This document shows, piece after piece, positions 33,374 to 42,466 of a stretch of DNA of 64,000 nucleotides. The notes beneath the pieces were generated by a model, which saw nothing but the letters and a program-made list of their open reading frames with translations, had not been told where the DNA came from and did no database searches. Numbering within the stretch: position 1 is the stretch's first letter; every line of letters begins with the position of its first letter. The stretch spans positions 62,001 through 126,000 of the forward strand of contig JAFXNC010000006.1 in the NCBI GenBank assembly GCA_017529875.1, given 5' to 3'. The translations under genes and the position numbers were made by a program. This DNA comes from Ruminococcus sp. (GTDB lineage Bacteria; Bacillota; Clostridia; Oscillospirales; Ruminococcaceae).

Positions 33374-34870
33374 ATGTTTTACAAAAGCACAAGAAACAGT
33401 TCGGTCAACGTTACCTCTGCTCAGGCGATAACCCAGGGCATTTCCAAGGACGGTGGACTTTTCGTTCCGTCGGAGCTCCCTGCCGTTACCATGAAGGACA
33501 TCAAAGAGCTTGGGGATATGACCTATGCTCAGAGAGCTTTCTTTGTATTCTCCAAGTTCCTCACGGATTTCAAGCCTGACGAGATCCGTTACTGCGTTGA
33601 CAGCGCCTACAACGACAAGAACTTCGATACCGACAGCATCGCGGAGCTTGCTCATCTCTTTGACGGCACCTATATGCTGGAACTGTGGCACGGTCCCACC
33701 TGCGCTTTCAAGGATATGGCGCTCCAGATCCTGCCTTATCTGCTCACCACCTCCGCTAAGAAGCTTGACTTGGGCAAGAAGATAGTTATTCTCGTTGCCA
33801 CCTCCGGCGATACCGGCAAGGCCGCTCTTGAAGGCTTCAAGGACGTTCCCGGCACTGAGATCATGGTGTTCTATCCCGAGGACGGCGTTTCTGCGATGCA
33901 GAAAAAGCAGATGACCACTCAGGAAGGCGCTAACGTTGGCGTATGCGCTATCAAGGGCAATTTCGACGATGCTCAGAACGGTGTTAAGGCTATCTTCACC
34001 GATACCGCCATCGCTGATACCCTCGCTGCCAACGGTATGCAGTTCAGCTCTGCCAACTCCATAAACTGGGGCAGACTTGCTCCCCAGATCATCTATTATA
34101 TCTCCACCTATGCACAGCTGGTCAAGGATCAGGCCGTTGATATCGGCGAGCCGATCAACATCGTTGTCCCCACCGGCAACTTCGGCAACATCCTTGCGGC
34201 TTACTACGCGAAGAAAATGGGCGTACCGGTGAACAAGCTGATCTGCGCCTCAAACTCCAACAACGTACTTACTGATTTCATCAACACCGGCGTATACGAC
34301 AGGAACAGGCAGTTCTTCACCACTATCTCGCCCTCTATGGATATCCTGATCTCCTCCAACCTTGAAAGACTCCTCTATCACCTCTGCGGTGAGAACGACG
34401 AGACTATCAGAGAGTGGTTCGGCAAGCTTGCAAAGGAGGGAAGATACGAAGTCTCCGACGAGGTCAAGAAGGTGCTTTCCGAGGAGTTCTACGCAGGCTG
34501 CTGCGACGACGTTCAGACCAAGGAGTGCATCAAGGTCATCTACGACAAATACTCCTACACCTGCGACACTCATACGGCTGTTGCAGTAAAGGTATATCAG
34601 GACTACAAGGCAGCAACCGGCGACGATACCGTAACGGTCATCGCATCCACCGCAAGCCCCTACAAGTTCTCGGGTTCGGTGCTGTCTGCACTGGGCGTTG
34701 ATACCGATGCCGACGAGTTTGCCCTCGTTGACAAGCTGGCTGACGCCTCCAAGCTCCCCGTGCCTGCATCTCTTGCAGCTCTTAAGGACAAGGATATCCG
34801 TTTCAGCAAGACTGTTGACAAGGCTGACATGAAGGCTTACGTATTCGAGAGCCTGGGTATCAAGGAGTAA
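33374..34870 (+). CDS. thrC: Threonine synthase
   Basis: This PLP enzyme makes threonine from O-phosphohomoserine. The 498-aa protein is of the long type. The PLP-binding Lys lies in LWHGPTCAFKDMALQ, followed by ILVATSGDTGKAALEGF and the phosphate-binding loop VVPTGNFGNILAAYYAKKM. AAGGTGAAA lies before ATG 33374. It stands apart from other threonine-pathway genes; none (hom, thrB) is in the window. Confidence 0.95.
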   Translation: MFYKSTRNSSVNVTSAQAITQGISKDGGLFVPSELPAVTMKDIKELGDMTYAQRAFFVFSKFLTDFKPDEIRYCVDSAYNDKNFDTDSIAELAHLFDGTYMLELWHGPTCAFKDMALQILPYLLTTSAKKLDLGKKIVILVATSGDTGKAALEGFKDVPGTEIMVFYPEDGVSAMQKKQMTTQEGANVGVCAIKGNFDDAQNGVKAIFTDTAIADTLAANGMQFSSANSINWGRLAPQIIYYISTYAQLVKDQAVDIGEPINIVVPTGNFGNILAAYYAKKMGVPVNKLICASNSNNVLTDFINTGVYDRNRQFFTTISPSMDILISSNLERLLYHLCGENDETIREWFGKLAKEGRYEVSDEVKKVLSEEFYAGCCDDVQTKECIKVIYDKYSYTCDTHTAVAVKVYQDYKAATGDDTVTVIASTASPYKFSGSVLSALGVDTDADEFALVDKLADASKLPVPASLAALKDKDIRFSKTVDKADMKAYVFESLGIKE

Positions 34871-34882
34871 TACAAACAAAAC

Positions 34883-34908
34883 GCGCCTGCGGTCTATCCC
34901 ACAGGCGC
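34883..34908. terminator. Bidirectional terminator between thrC and the DUF1540 gene
   Basis: A 7-bp stem (GCGCCTG at 34883-34889 with CAGGCGC at 34902-34908). T-runs flank it on both strands, so it can end both convergent genes. Confidence 0.72.
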
Positions 34909-34924
34909 ATTTCTTGCCGGAAAG

Positions 34925-35092
34925 TCAGTTTTCTCTGGCCTTGAAGGTCTTGCACAGCGTCTCGTCCGGACAGTCGGGGCAGGAGCAGGTGCAGCATACG
35001 CTGATGCTGTCGGCGCTGCATTCTCTGCCGTTCACGTTATGGGCGCAGCTTGTTACGTCGCATTTTACCGAGCTTAGTGTTCTGGGTGTCAT
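34925..35092 (-). CDS. Small Cys-rich DUF1540 protein, 55 aa
   Basis: The minus strand encodes a 55-aa protein with nine Cys. The first half reads SSVKCDVTSCAHNVNGRECSA and the second ISVCCTCSCPDCPDETLC. The C-x4-C-x-(H/Y)-N-x-N-x3-C-x-A-x2-I-x-V pattern is that of DUF1540, a short metal-binding-like repeat of Firmicutes with no known role. AAAGGAG about 8 nt before the ATG supports expression. It is convergent with thrC and shares its terminator. The gene is easily missed because of its size. Confidence 0.85.
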   Translation of the reverse strand: MTPRTLSSVKCDVTSCAHNVNGRECSADSISVCCTCSCPDCPDETLCKTFKAREN

Positions 35093-35175
35093 GGTTTTAT
35101 GGCTCCTTTCATTGGTTGTACTGTTATTATTGGCTTGTCAGGGCGATTTATTCAGATTCGGGGAGGTAGATACAG

Positions 35176-35889
35176 ATGAGTTTGTTTGTGATCGCAGATC
35201 TGCATCTGCCCCTTTCTGTTGAAAAGCCTATGGATATTTTCAGCGGCTGGACCGATTACGTCTCCCGCCTTGAAGAAAACTGGAAAAGACTGGTGGCTCC
35301 GGAGGATACTGTTGTGATACCAGGTGACGTTTCCTGGGCAATGGGGATTTCCGAGAGCTACAACGATATGCGGTTCATCAATGAGCTCCCCGGCACGAAG
35401 ATACTCATGAAGGGCAACCACGATTACTGGTGGGACACCGTTACCAAGATGAAACGCTTTTTCGATGACAACGGATTCGATACACTGAAAATAGTCCACA
35501 ATAACTGTTATCAGTATGAGGATATCGGTATCTGCGGCAGCAGGGGCTGGATAAACGATACAGGCTGTCCTGCCGATGCAAAGGTAATAGCCCGGGAGGC
35601 CATGCGCCTGGAGGCTTCGGTCAGCGACGCCGAGAGACAGGGGCTCAGACCAGTGGTGTTCCTGCATTATCCGCCGGTCTATTCCGGGGACGTCAACGAG
35701 CCGATCTTCGAGGTATTGAAGCGTCACGGTATAAAGCTGTGCTTTTACGGGCATCTTCACGGAAGGAAAGCGCATCAGAATGCTGTCATCGGGGAGTATA
35801 ACGGTGTTATGCTGAAACTTATCTCGGCAGATTATTTACAATTCTCACCACTTAACATAACCAATATTGTGCAAAACGACGAATTGTAA
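35176..35889 (+). CDS. Metallophosphoesterase of the calcineurin-like family
   Basis: The 237-aa protein has all the metal-site motifs of the family in order: IADLHLP (Asp 8, His 10), IPGDVSWAMG, KGNHDYWW, LHYPPVY and GHLHGRK. Its substrate cannot be read from the sequence; related proteins act on cyclic nucleotides or phosphodiesters. ATG 35176 is preceded by GGGGAGG. It is transcribed away from the DUF1540 gene and followed by the tig promoter. Confidence 0.88.
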   Translation: MSLFVIADLHLPLSVEKPMDIFSGWTDYVSRLEENWKRLVAPEDTVVIPGDVSWAMGISESYNDMRFINELPGTKILMKGNHDYWWDTVTKMKRFFDDNGFDTLKIVHNNCYQYEDIGICGSRGWINDTGCPADAKVIAREAMRLEASVSDAERQGLRPVVFLHYPPVYSGDVNEPIFEVLKRHGIKLCFYGHLHGRKAHQNAVIGEYNGVMLKLISADYLQFSPLNITNIVQNDEL

Positions 35890-35896
35890 AAAAGAC

Positions 35897-35925
35897 TTGA
35901 AATGTCAATAAGATTGTGGTATAAT
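35897..35925 (+). promoter_or_regulatory. Promoter of tig-clpP-clpX
   Basis: TTGAAA (35897-35902), 17-nt spacer, extended -10 TGGTATAAT (TATAAT at 35920-35925), 72 nt before tig. Confidence 0.87.
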
Positions 35926-35997
35926 AATTTAGATATCTTATTCGCTTGCTTATTGTCATTATAATGAGCAGGTAAAATAATACTGGAGGAATCAAAA

Positions 35998-37278
35998 ATG
36001 AGTTTGAAGTCAACAAATAAGGTGGATACCAATAAGTACGAGCTGGAAATAGAGATCGGTGCCGAGGCTTTTGAGGAAGCTGTTCAGAAGGCTTATCTCA
36101 AGAACAAGGGCCGCATCCAGGTCCCCGGTTTCAGAAAGGGCAAGGCTCCCAGAAAGCTCATCGAGAAGACCTACGGCGAGGCATTCTTCTATGAGGACGC
36201 TGTAAACCTCATCTACGGCGAGGCTGTTGACAGTGCCGTCAAGGAGGCAGGTCTCGAGCTGGTTGCAAGACCCGACGTTGAGATCACTGCTGTTGACAAG
36301 GCCACCGGCGTTGCAATGAAGGCTGTCTGCATTGTTAAGCCCGAGGTAGAGATCACCGATTATAAGGGCATCGAGGTAGAGAAGGCTGTCAAGGCCGTTG
36401 AAGACGAGGACATCGACAAGGAGATCAAGAAGCTCCTTGAAAAGAACGTAAGAATAGTTACCGTTGACGACAGAGCCGCAGAGCTGGGCGATACCGTTAC
36501 AATCGACTTTGAGGGCTTCAAGGACGATGTTGCTTTTGACGGCGGCAAGGCTGAGGACTTCGATCTTGAGCTCGGCAGCGGCCAGTTCATCCCCGGCTTT
36601 GAGGATGCTATCGTAGGCCACAGCACCGGCGAGCAGTTCGAGATCAACGTTACCTTCCCCGAGCAGTATCAGGTAGCTGATCTTGCAGGCGCTCCCGCAG
36701 TATTCAAGATCAACCTCAAGGCTATCACCAAGAAGGAGTACCCTGAGGCTGACGACGATATGATCCAGGAGAGCACCGAGTTCGACACTCTCGAGGACTT
36801 CAAGGCAGACGCAAGAAAGAAGCTGGAGGAGCAGAACGAGAAGGCTGCCGACAACGCAGTTGAGAATTTCCTCTTTGACAAGATCGTTGAGAACATGAAG
36901 GCTGAGGTGCCCGAGGTAATGTTCGACAACCGTGCCAATGAAATGGTCAACGAGCTTGCTGCAAGACTCCGCTCTCAGGGCATTTCCATGGATATGTATA
37001 TGCAGTACACCGGTCAGACCGCCGATCAGCTGAAGTCTACATACATGGAGCAGGCTACCAGACAGGTGAAGCTTCGTCTTGCGCTTGAGCAGATCGTTAA
37101 GAACGAGGGCATCGAGGCTACCGACGAGGAAGTCGAGAACGAGATCAAGACCATCGCAGAGAACAACAACATTACTGTTGACGAGGTCATGAAGTACATC
37201 ACCAAGGAAGGCGTTGCCAAGGATATCGCAGTCGGCAAGGCTGTTGACCTTGTGAAGGAAAGCGCAGTTATCAAGTAA
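35998..37278 (+). CDS. tig: Trigger factor
   Basis: Trigger factor binds the ribosome exit site and helps new chains fold. The 426-aa protein has the N-terminal ribosome-binding motif GFRKGKAPRKLI (about residues 41-52), an FKBP-like peptidyl-prolyl isomerase domain in the middle (about 158-245, GDTVTIDFEGF onward) and the long helical C-terminal domain (Asp/Glu/Lys-rich). AGGAGG lies before ATG 35998. It precedes clpP and clpX in the common order. Confidence 0.96.
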   Translation: MSLKSTNKVDTNKYELEIEIGAEAFEEAVQKAYLKNKGRIQVPGFRKGKAPRKLIEKTYGEAFFYEDAVNLIYGEAVDSAVKEAGLELVARPDVEITAVDKATGVAMKAVCIVKPEVEITDYKGIEVEKAVKAVEDEDIDKEIKKLLEKNVRIVTVDDRAAELGDTVTIDFEGFKDDVAFDGGKAEDFDLELGSGQFIPGFEDAIVGHSTGEQFEINVTFPEQYQVADLAGAPAVFKINLKAITKKEYPEADDDMIQESTEFDTLEDFKADARKKLEEQNEKAADNAVENFLFDKIVENMKAEVPEVMFDNRANEMVNELAARLRSQGISMDMYMQYTGQTADQLKSTYMEQATRQVKLRLALEQIVKNEGIEATDEEVENEIKTIAENNNITVDEVMKYITKEGVAKDIAVGKAVDLVKESAVIK

Positions 37279-37295
37279 TTAAGTCGAATAAAGTA

Positions 37296-37327
37296 TTTTC
37301 GCCCGCCGATCTTTATGCGGGCGAAAA
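37296..37327 (+). terminator. Hairpin between tig and clpP, possible partial terminator
   Basis: An 11-bp stem (TTTTCGCCCGC with GCGGGCGAAAA) with a 10-nt loop but no following T-run. It may slow or partly end transcription or protect the tig RNA end; clpP lies 24 nt further and has no other promoter. Confidence 0.55.
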
Positions 37328-37351
37328 GCATATCAAAGGGAGGCAATTATT

Positions 37352-37942
37352 ATGGCATTGATTCCTTACGTTGTGGAACAGACCGGCAGAGGCGAGAGAA
37401 GCTACGATATCTTTTCGAGACTTCTCAATGACCGCATCATCATGTTTTCTGAGCCTATCGACGATGCTGTTGCAAGCGTCGTAGTCGCTCAGCTGCTTTA
37501 TCTTGAAAGCCAGGATCCCGAGAAGGATATCGACCTTTATATCAACAGCCCCGGAGGATCTATCACCGCCGGTATGGCTATCTATGATACTATCCAGTAT
37601 ATCAAGTGCGACGTGTCCACTATCTGCATCGGTATGGCGGCTTCAATGGGTGCGTTCCTGCTTTCCTCCGGCACCAAGGGCAAGAGATTCGCTCTGCCCA
37701 ATGCCGAGATCATGATCCACCAGCCTCTTATCGGCGGCGGCGGACTTTCCGGTCAGTGCACCGATATCAAGATCCACTCCGACCACCTGATCAGGACAAG
37801 AGAAAAGATGAACAAGATCCTGGCGGAGAACACCGGAAAATCTATCGAGCAGATCGCCGCCGACACCGAGCGCGACAATTACCTGACCGCAGACGAGGCG
37901 CTGGAATACGGTCTCGTTGATAAGGTCATCGCTCACAGATAA
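37352..37942 (+). CDS. clpP: ATP-dependent Clp protease proteolytic subunit
   Basis: The 196-aa serine protease forms the double-ring chamber of ClpXP. The catalytic residues are Ser 98 in [11 protein letters not shown], His 123 in MIHQPL, and the Asp of the DTERD motif near residue 171. AAAGGGAGG lies before ATG 37352. It is followed 24 nt later by its partner clpX. Confidence 0.97.
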   Translation: MALIPYVVEQTGRGERSYDIFSRLLNDRIIMFSEPIDDAVASVVVAQLLYLESQDPEKDIDLYINSPGGSITAGMAIYDTIQYIKCDVSTICIGMAASMGAFLLSSGTKGKRFALPNAEIMIHQPLIGGGGLSGQCTDIKIHSDHLIRTREKMNKILAENTGKSIEQIAADTERDNYLTADEALEYGLVDKVIAHR

Positions 37943-37966
37943 AAGCAGAACGAAAGGAGCCTATCT

Positions 37967-39244
37967 ATGGCAAATGATGTTTACAAGCGCTGTAACTTCT
38001 GCGGAAAGCTTGAGACCAAGGTCAAGAATATGTTCTCAGCCGGAGTTTACAGTATTTGTGACGAGTGCGTTTTGTATTGCTATGACATTCTTGCGGATCA
38101 GGGCATAGTTGCTCCTCCCGAGAAGAACAAGAAACACCAGCTTGCAGAGGAAGCTCTCAGTCAGGGCGATATCACCCTCAAAAAGCCTGCCGAGATCAAG
38201 GCTGTGCTGGATGAGTATGTTATCGGTCAGGATGACGCGAAGATATCTCTTGCCGTGGCTGTATACAACCACTACAAGAGGATCCTGTCCCTTGACAACA
38301 ACGATGACGACGTCGAGATACAGAAATCCAATGTTCTGCTTCTCGGTCCCACCGGTACCGGAAAGACCCTGCTGGCGCAGACACTGGCAAGGCTGCTGAA
38401 TGTGCCTTTTGCCATTGCCGACGCCACCACCCTTACCGAGGCCGGTTACGTGGGCGATGACGTTGAGAACGTCCTCACAAGGCTTATCCAGGCTGCTGAT
38501 TACGATGTTGAAGCCGCTCAGAACGGCATCATCTACATCGACGAGATAGACAAGATCTCCCGCAAGTCCGAAAACACCTCTATCACGAGAGATGTCAGCG
38601 GCGAGGGCGTACAGCAGGCACTGCTCAAGATCGTTGAGGGTACTGTGTCCAACGTTCCTCCCCAGGGCGGCAGAAAGCATCCTCATCAGGAGTTCATCCA
38701 GATCGACACCAAGAACATCCTGTTCATCTGCGGCGGAGCTTTTGACGGCCTTGAAAGCGTCATCAAAAAGAGAACTGATTCATCCTCCATGGGCTTCGGC
38801 GGCAACATCAAGAACAAGAACGCCGAGACCAACGTGATGAAGAAGGTGCTCCCGCAGGATCTTGTAAAATACGGCATTGTTCCCGAGCTGGTGGGCAGAC
38901 TGCCTGTTCTGACTGTGCTTGACGAGCTTGACGAGCCTGCACTTTGCAGGATACTGACCGAGCCCAAGAATTCTCTCCTGCGCCAGTACACCAAGCTTTT
39001 CAAGCTTGACGGTATAGACTTTGTGCTGACCGACGACGCCAAGGAGGAGATCGCCCGTAAGACTATCGAGCAGAAGACCGGCGCCCGCGGACTCAGAGGC
39101 ATATTTGAGAAGGTGCTCACCGGGCTTATGTTCAATTCTCCCTCTGATCCGACTATCAGCCGCATCACTATCACAGCTGAGGTGGTAAGAGGCGAAAAGG
39201 AGCCTATCATTGAGCATCAGAGACAGGAAAAACAGGGCGCATGA
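37967..39244 (+). CDS. clpX: ATP-dependent Clp protease ATP-binding subunit ClpX
   Basis: ClpX unfolds substrates and feeds them to ClpP. The 425-aa protein has the N-terminal zinc-binding domain (Cys 9, Cys 12, Cys 31, Cys 34), Walker [13 protein letters not shown], Walker [11 protein letters not shown], the pore loop containing GYVGDD, and the C-terminal small domain with [10 protein letters not shown]. It is the last gene of the tig-clpP-clpX unit. Confidence 0.97.
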   Translation: MANDVYKRCNFCGKLETKVKNMFSAGVYSICDECVLYCYDILADQGIVAPPEKNKKHQLAEEALSQGDITLKKPAEIKAVLDEYVIGQDDAKISLAVAVYNHYKRILSLDNNDDDVEIQKSNVLLLGPTGTGKTLLAQTLARLLNVPFAIADATTLTEAGYVGDDVENVLTRLIQAADYDVEAAQNGIIYIDEIDKISRKSENTSITRDVSGEGVQQALLKIVEGTVSNVPPQGGRKHPHQEFIQIDTKNILFICGGAFDGLESVIKKRTDSSSMGFGGNIKNKNAETNVMKKVLPQDLVKYGIVPELVGRLPVLTVLDELDEPALCRILTEPKNSLLRQYTKLFKLDGIDFVLTDDAKEEIARKTIEQKTGARGLRGIFEKVLTGLMFNSPSDPTISRITITAEVVRGEKEPIIEHQRQEKQGA

Positions 39245-39251
39245 CTAAACT

Positions 39252-39282
39252 AAAAAGGAACCGGATGCCGGTTCCTTTTTTT
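39252..39282. terminator. Strong, near-symmetric terminator between clpX and metA
   Basis: A 13-bp stem (AAAAAGGAACCGG with CCGGTTCCTTTTT, 3-nt loop) with T-rich runs on both strands. It can stop clpX and the convergent metA. Confidence 0.92.
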
Positions 39283-39320
39283 GTGATATTTTGCAGTAAA
39301 CAGGTAGTATAGTAATGGGC

Positions 39321-40247
39321 TCATTCGTCCAGCGGGACAAGCTCGGAGAGGTCGTAGGGGGTCTTCTGGTATACGCAGTAGTTGAGCCAGTTGGCGTACA
39401 TCAGGTTCGCCGAGCAGCTCCAGTTGAAGATAGGAGTCTGTGTGGGGTCGTTGTCGGGGAAGTAGTTGTAGGGGACTTGAATGTCCAGCCCTTTGTTAAG
39501 ATCGCGGAAGTACTCCTTGGATAAGGTCTCCCGGTCGTATTCCCAATGCCCGAAGAGGAAGAACTGCCTCTCAGTCTTGTCGGAAACTACGTGAACTCCG
39601 GCCTCGTAGCTTTCGGCGGCTATCACAAGATCTCTGTGCTTGACGATATCCTCATGCCTTACCTCGGTATGACGGGAGTGAGGACAGTGGAACACATCTC
39701 CGAAGCCTTTGAGCAGCGAACAGGTGGGGGAAGTGATGTGGTGCTTGTAATTGCCGAACATCTTCTGCGGGAGCTTGTACTTGGGGATACCGTAGTGATA
39801 ATACAGCGCCGCCTGTGCGCCCCAGCAAATGTGGATGGTGGAATACACGTTGGATTTCGACCACTCAAAGACCTCGCAAAGCTCGCCCCAATAGTCCACC
39901 TGCTCATAGTCGAGGTGTTCGAGGGGAGCACCGGTGATTATCAGGCCGTCGTATCTGTTCTCCTTGATCTCGTCGAAGGGAGTATAGAAGTTGAGCATAT
40001 GCTCCTGGGGGGTGTTCTTGCTGATATGGTTCATCTGCACAAGGTCGATATCCACGTGCAGGGGAGTGTTTGAAAGGAGCCTGAGTATCTGTGTTTCGGT
40101 GGTTATCTTGTCCGGCATGAGGTTCACGATGGCGACTTTAAGGGCGCGTATATCCTGATGCTCGGCACGGTCGGCCGGCATTACGAATATCTTCTCCGCT
40201 TCAAGAGTTGAATAGGCCGGCAGATTGTTCGGTATTTTGATCGGCAT
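39321..40247 (-). CDS. metA: Homoserine O-acetyltransferase (MetA type)
   Basis: MetA activates homoserine for methionine synthesis. The 308-aa protein has Cys 141 in HICWGAQAALYY and the FGHWEYD His-Glu pair. Acyl-donor choice in this family depends on a residue after GAP: Gly gives succinyl-CoA, Glu gives acetyl-CoA. Here GAPLEHL has Glu 110, so acetyl-CoA is predicted, as in Bacillus cereus. It has its own promoter, a leader too short for a SAM riboswitch, and no neighbouring methionine gene. Confidence 0.93.
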   Translation of the reverse strand: MPIKIPNNLPAYSTLEAEKIFVMPADRAEHQDIRALKVAIVNLMPDKITTETQILRLLSNTPLHVDIDLVQMNHISKNTPQEHMLNFYTPFDEIKENRYDGLIITGAPLEHLDYEQVDYWGELCEVFEWSKSNVYSTIHICWGAQAALYYHYGIPKYKLPQKMFGNYKHHITSPTCSLLKGFGDVFHCPHSRHTEVRHEDIVKHRDLVIAAESYEAGVHVVSDKTERQFFLFGHWEYDRETLSKEYFRDLNKGLDIQVPYNYFPDNDPTQTPIFNWSCSANLMYANWLNYCVYQKTPYDLSELVPLDE

Positions 40248-40283
40248 TCTTGTTTTCTCCTTGCAGTTTTATTACTGTATATT

Positions 40284-40312
40284 ATTATATCACATTCATC
40301 GGCAATGTTCAA
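40284..40312 (-). promoter_or_regulatory. Promoter of metA
   Basis: On the minus strand, TTGAAC (40312-40307), 17-nt spacer and TATAAT (40289-40284), about 37 nt before the ATG. Confidence 0.82.
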
Positions 40313-40367
40313 GGGGTATATTTGTTAATATTCATAGCGCTGTTTGAGAAAATATGCCTGTATCTTG

Positions 40368-40396
40368 TTGACTTTTAGTGCGCTATGGGTTATAAT
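40368..40396 (+). promoter_or_regulatory. Promoter of the gtrA-like glycosylation unit
   Basis: TTGACT (40368-40373), 17-nt spacer, TATAAT (40391-40396). Because the -10 box lies inside the longest open frame (which opens at 40385), the gene must start further downstream. Confidence 0.82.
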
Positions 40397-40435
40397 AAAA
40401 ATGTATTTGTATTTTGTGACAGGGAAGTGTTCCTT

Positions 40436-40912
40436 TTGAAGATCAAGGAGTTGTTCAGCGGCGAGACCGACAATACATATATCCAGTTTTTCCGGTATCT
40501 GTTTGTGGGCGGGTTCGCTTTTTTGGTGGATTACGGTACTCTGACGCTGCTGGTTGAGGTTTTCGACTTCGGACCTGTTCCGGCTGCGGTCATCGCTTTC
40601 ATCCTCGGACTTGCCGTCAATTATATCCTCAGCACGCTGTGGATATTCAAAAACTCCAAGCTCAACAACCGCTTTGCCGAGTTCCTGGCCTTTGCGCTCA
40701 TTGGCGTTATCGGCCTTGGGATAAACGAGCTCATCATATGGCTGTTTGACGATGTAATCGCACCTCACAAGCCCCTTGATTTCATTCCCGAGGACAAGTA
40801 CTACATGATAGGCAAGCTGGTTTCGACTGTCATAGTTTTCATATGGAATTTTGCTGCGAGAAAGTTTATCATATTCAATAAAAAGGATAAAGAACAGGGT
40901 GATCAGAAATGA
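40436..40912 (+). CDS. GtrA-like membrane protein
   Basis: GtrA proteins are small four-helix membrane proteins thought to move polyprenyl-phosphate-linked sugars across the membrane or to support enzymes that make them. The 158-aa protein opens with [18 protein letters not shown], then helices with [28 protein letters not shown] and [18 protein letters not shown], a very typical GtrA pattern. TTG 40436 fits AGGGAAG at 40421-40427; the ATG at 40385 lies upstream of the transcript start. It overlaps the flavoprotein gene by 4 nt (ATGA). Confidence 0.9.
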   Translation: MKIKELFSGETDNTYIQFFRYLFVGGFAFLVDYGTLTLLVEVFDFGPVPAAVIAFILGLAVNYILSTLWIFKNSKLNNRFAEFLAFALIGVIGLGINELIIWLFDDVIAPHKPLDFIPEDKYYMIGKLVSTVIVFIWNFAARKFIIFNKKDKEQGDQK

Positions 40913-42462
40913 AAAAGGTAGTAGTCATCGGTGCGGGTCCTGCCGGTATCACGGCGGCTGTTGAGCTGCTCAGGCAGGACAAGGATATACAGGTAACGTT
41001 GTTGGAGGGCTCCTCCGTTATAGGCGGCATATCTCAGACCGTAAGATATCACGGCAACAGAATGGATATCGGCGGACACAGGTTCTTCTCCAAATCTGAG
41101 GAGGTCATGAACTGGTGGAGCGACCTTATGCCTCTCCAGGGAGCCGATTCCTTTGACGACAAGCAGCTGGGGCGCAAAAAGCCACTCACAGCAGGCGGCC
41201 CCGACCCTGAGAAGGATGACAACGTAATGCTCATCAGAGAGCGCGTTTCCCGCATCTATTATGACAGGAAGTTCTTTGATTATCCTATCTCGCTTAAACC
41301 CGAGACCATAATCAACATGGGCTTTTTGACAACTATGCGTGCCGGGTTCAGCTATCTGTGGAGCTGCGTCTTCAAGAAACCAGAGACCAATCTTGAAAAC
41401 TTCTACATCAACCGATTCGGCAAGGTGCTTTACAGTATGTTCTTCGAGGGCTATACTGAGAAGCTCTGGGGCAGACATCCCCGGGAGATCTCTGCGGACT
41501 GGGGGGCACAGCGCGTCAAGGGGCTTTCTATCCTTGCAGTTATCAAGGATATGCTGCGCAAGGTCTTCCGTATCAAGTCCGCCAAAGTTGAGACTTCTCT
41601 TATAGAGCAGTTCTGGTATCCCAAGTACGGCCCCGGTCAGCTCTGGGAGCGAGCTGTTGAGATCGCTGAGGAAAAGGGTGCCGAGATACTCATGCAGCAC
41701 AGTGTTAAAAGTGTAATTCTCGAAAACAACAAGGTCAAGGCCGTCATCTGCGATACTCCCGAGGGAGAGAAGCGCATCGAAGGGGATTACTTCATTTCCT
41801 CCATGCCTATCAAGGATCTTGTCGGCTCCATGACCGGCGATAAGATTAGCTCCGGCATCAGGAAGATCGCCGCAGGGCTGCCTTACAGAGATTTTGTCAC
41901 CGTGGGACTGCTGGTGAACAAGCTGGAGCTTGTGAACAAGACCAGTATCAAGACCCTCGGCAATATCGTCCCCGATTGCTGGATATATGTTCAGGACAAG
42001 GGCGTCAAGCTGGGCAGGATACAGATATTCAACAACTGGTCGCCGTACCTTGTCAAGGATGCAGCCAATACAGTATGGATCGGGCTTGAGTATTTCTGCA
42101 ACGAGGGCGACGAGTTCTGGAATATGTCCGACAGGGACTGCGCCAAGTTCGCTGTCAGAGAGCTCAGAAAAATGGGCGTCATCAAAAAAGGCGCTGTCCT
42201 TGACTGGCACCGCGAGCGCGTAAAGAAGGCCTACCCCGCATATTTCGATACCTACAAGCATTTTGACAAGCTGGTAGAGTTCCTGGATAAATATGACAAT
42301 CTATACTGTGTGGGCAGAAACGGTCAGCACAGATACAATAACATGGATCACTCGATGCTTACCGGCATTTATGCTGCAAGAGCTATTGCTGACGGTTCTT
42401 CCGACAAGGACGCTGTCTGGAATGTGAACACTGAAAAGGAATATCACGAGGAGAAGAAATAA
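40909..42462 (+). CDS. FAD-dependent oxidoreductase, UDP-galactopyranose-mutase-like
   Basis: The 517-aa flavoprotein starts with a dinucleotide-binding motif, [18 protein letters not shown], then [22 protein letters not shown], and ends with [19 protein letters not shown], a layout of UGM and amine-oxidase or protoporphyrinogen-oxidase-like FAD proteins. It is larger than a typical mutase. The gene is locked between GtrA and a GT-C glycosyltransferase, so a sugar substrate, perhaps lipid- or nucleotide-linked, is inferred. It may isomerise or oxidise a sugar for a cell-surface polymer. Confidence 0.85.
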   Translation: MKKVVVIGAGPAGITAAVELLRQDKDIQVTLLEGSSVIGGISQTVRYHGNRMDIGGHRFFSKSEEVMNWWSDLMPLQGADSFDDKQLGRKKPLTAGGPDPEKDDNVMLIRERVSRIYYDRKFFDYPISLKPETIINMGFLTTMRAGFSYLWSCVFKKPETNLENFYINRFGKVLYSMFFEGYTEKLWGRHPREISADWGAQRVKGLSILAVIKDMLRKVFRIKSAKVETSLIEQFWYPKYGPGQLWERAVEIAEEKGAEILMQHSVKSVILENNKVKAVICDTPEGEKRIEGDYFISSMPIKDLVGSMTGDKISSGIRKIAAGLPYRDFVTVGLLVNKLELVNKTSIKTLGNIVPDCWIYVQDKGVKLGRIQIFNNWSPYLVKDAANTVWIGLEYFCNEGDEFWNMSDRDCAKFAVRELRKMGVIKKGAVLDWHRERVKKAYPAYFDTYKHFDKLVEFLDKYDNLYCVGRNGQHRYNNMDHSMLTGIYAARAIADGSSDKDAVWNVNTEKEYHEEKK

Positions 42463-42466
42463 CATA

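Noticed and set aside
40248-40283. Possible SAM riboswitch before metA
   Set aside because: The promoter leaves a leader of only about 30 nt, too short for any SAM riboswitch.
40903-42261. Long open frame (452 codons) on the minus strand
   Set aside because: It mirrors the flavoprotein gene, whose FAD motifs are unambiguous on the plus strand.
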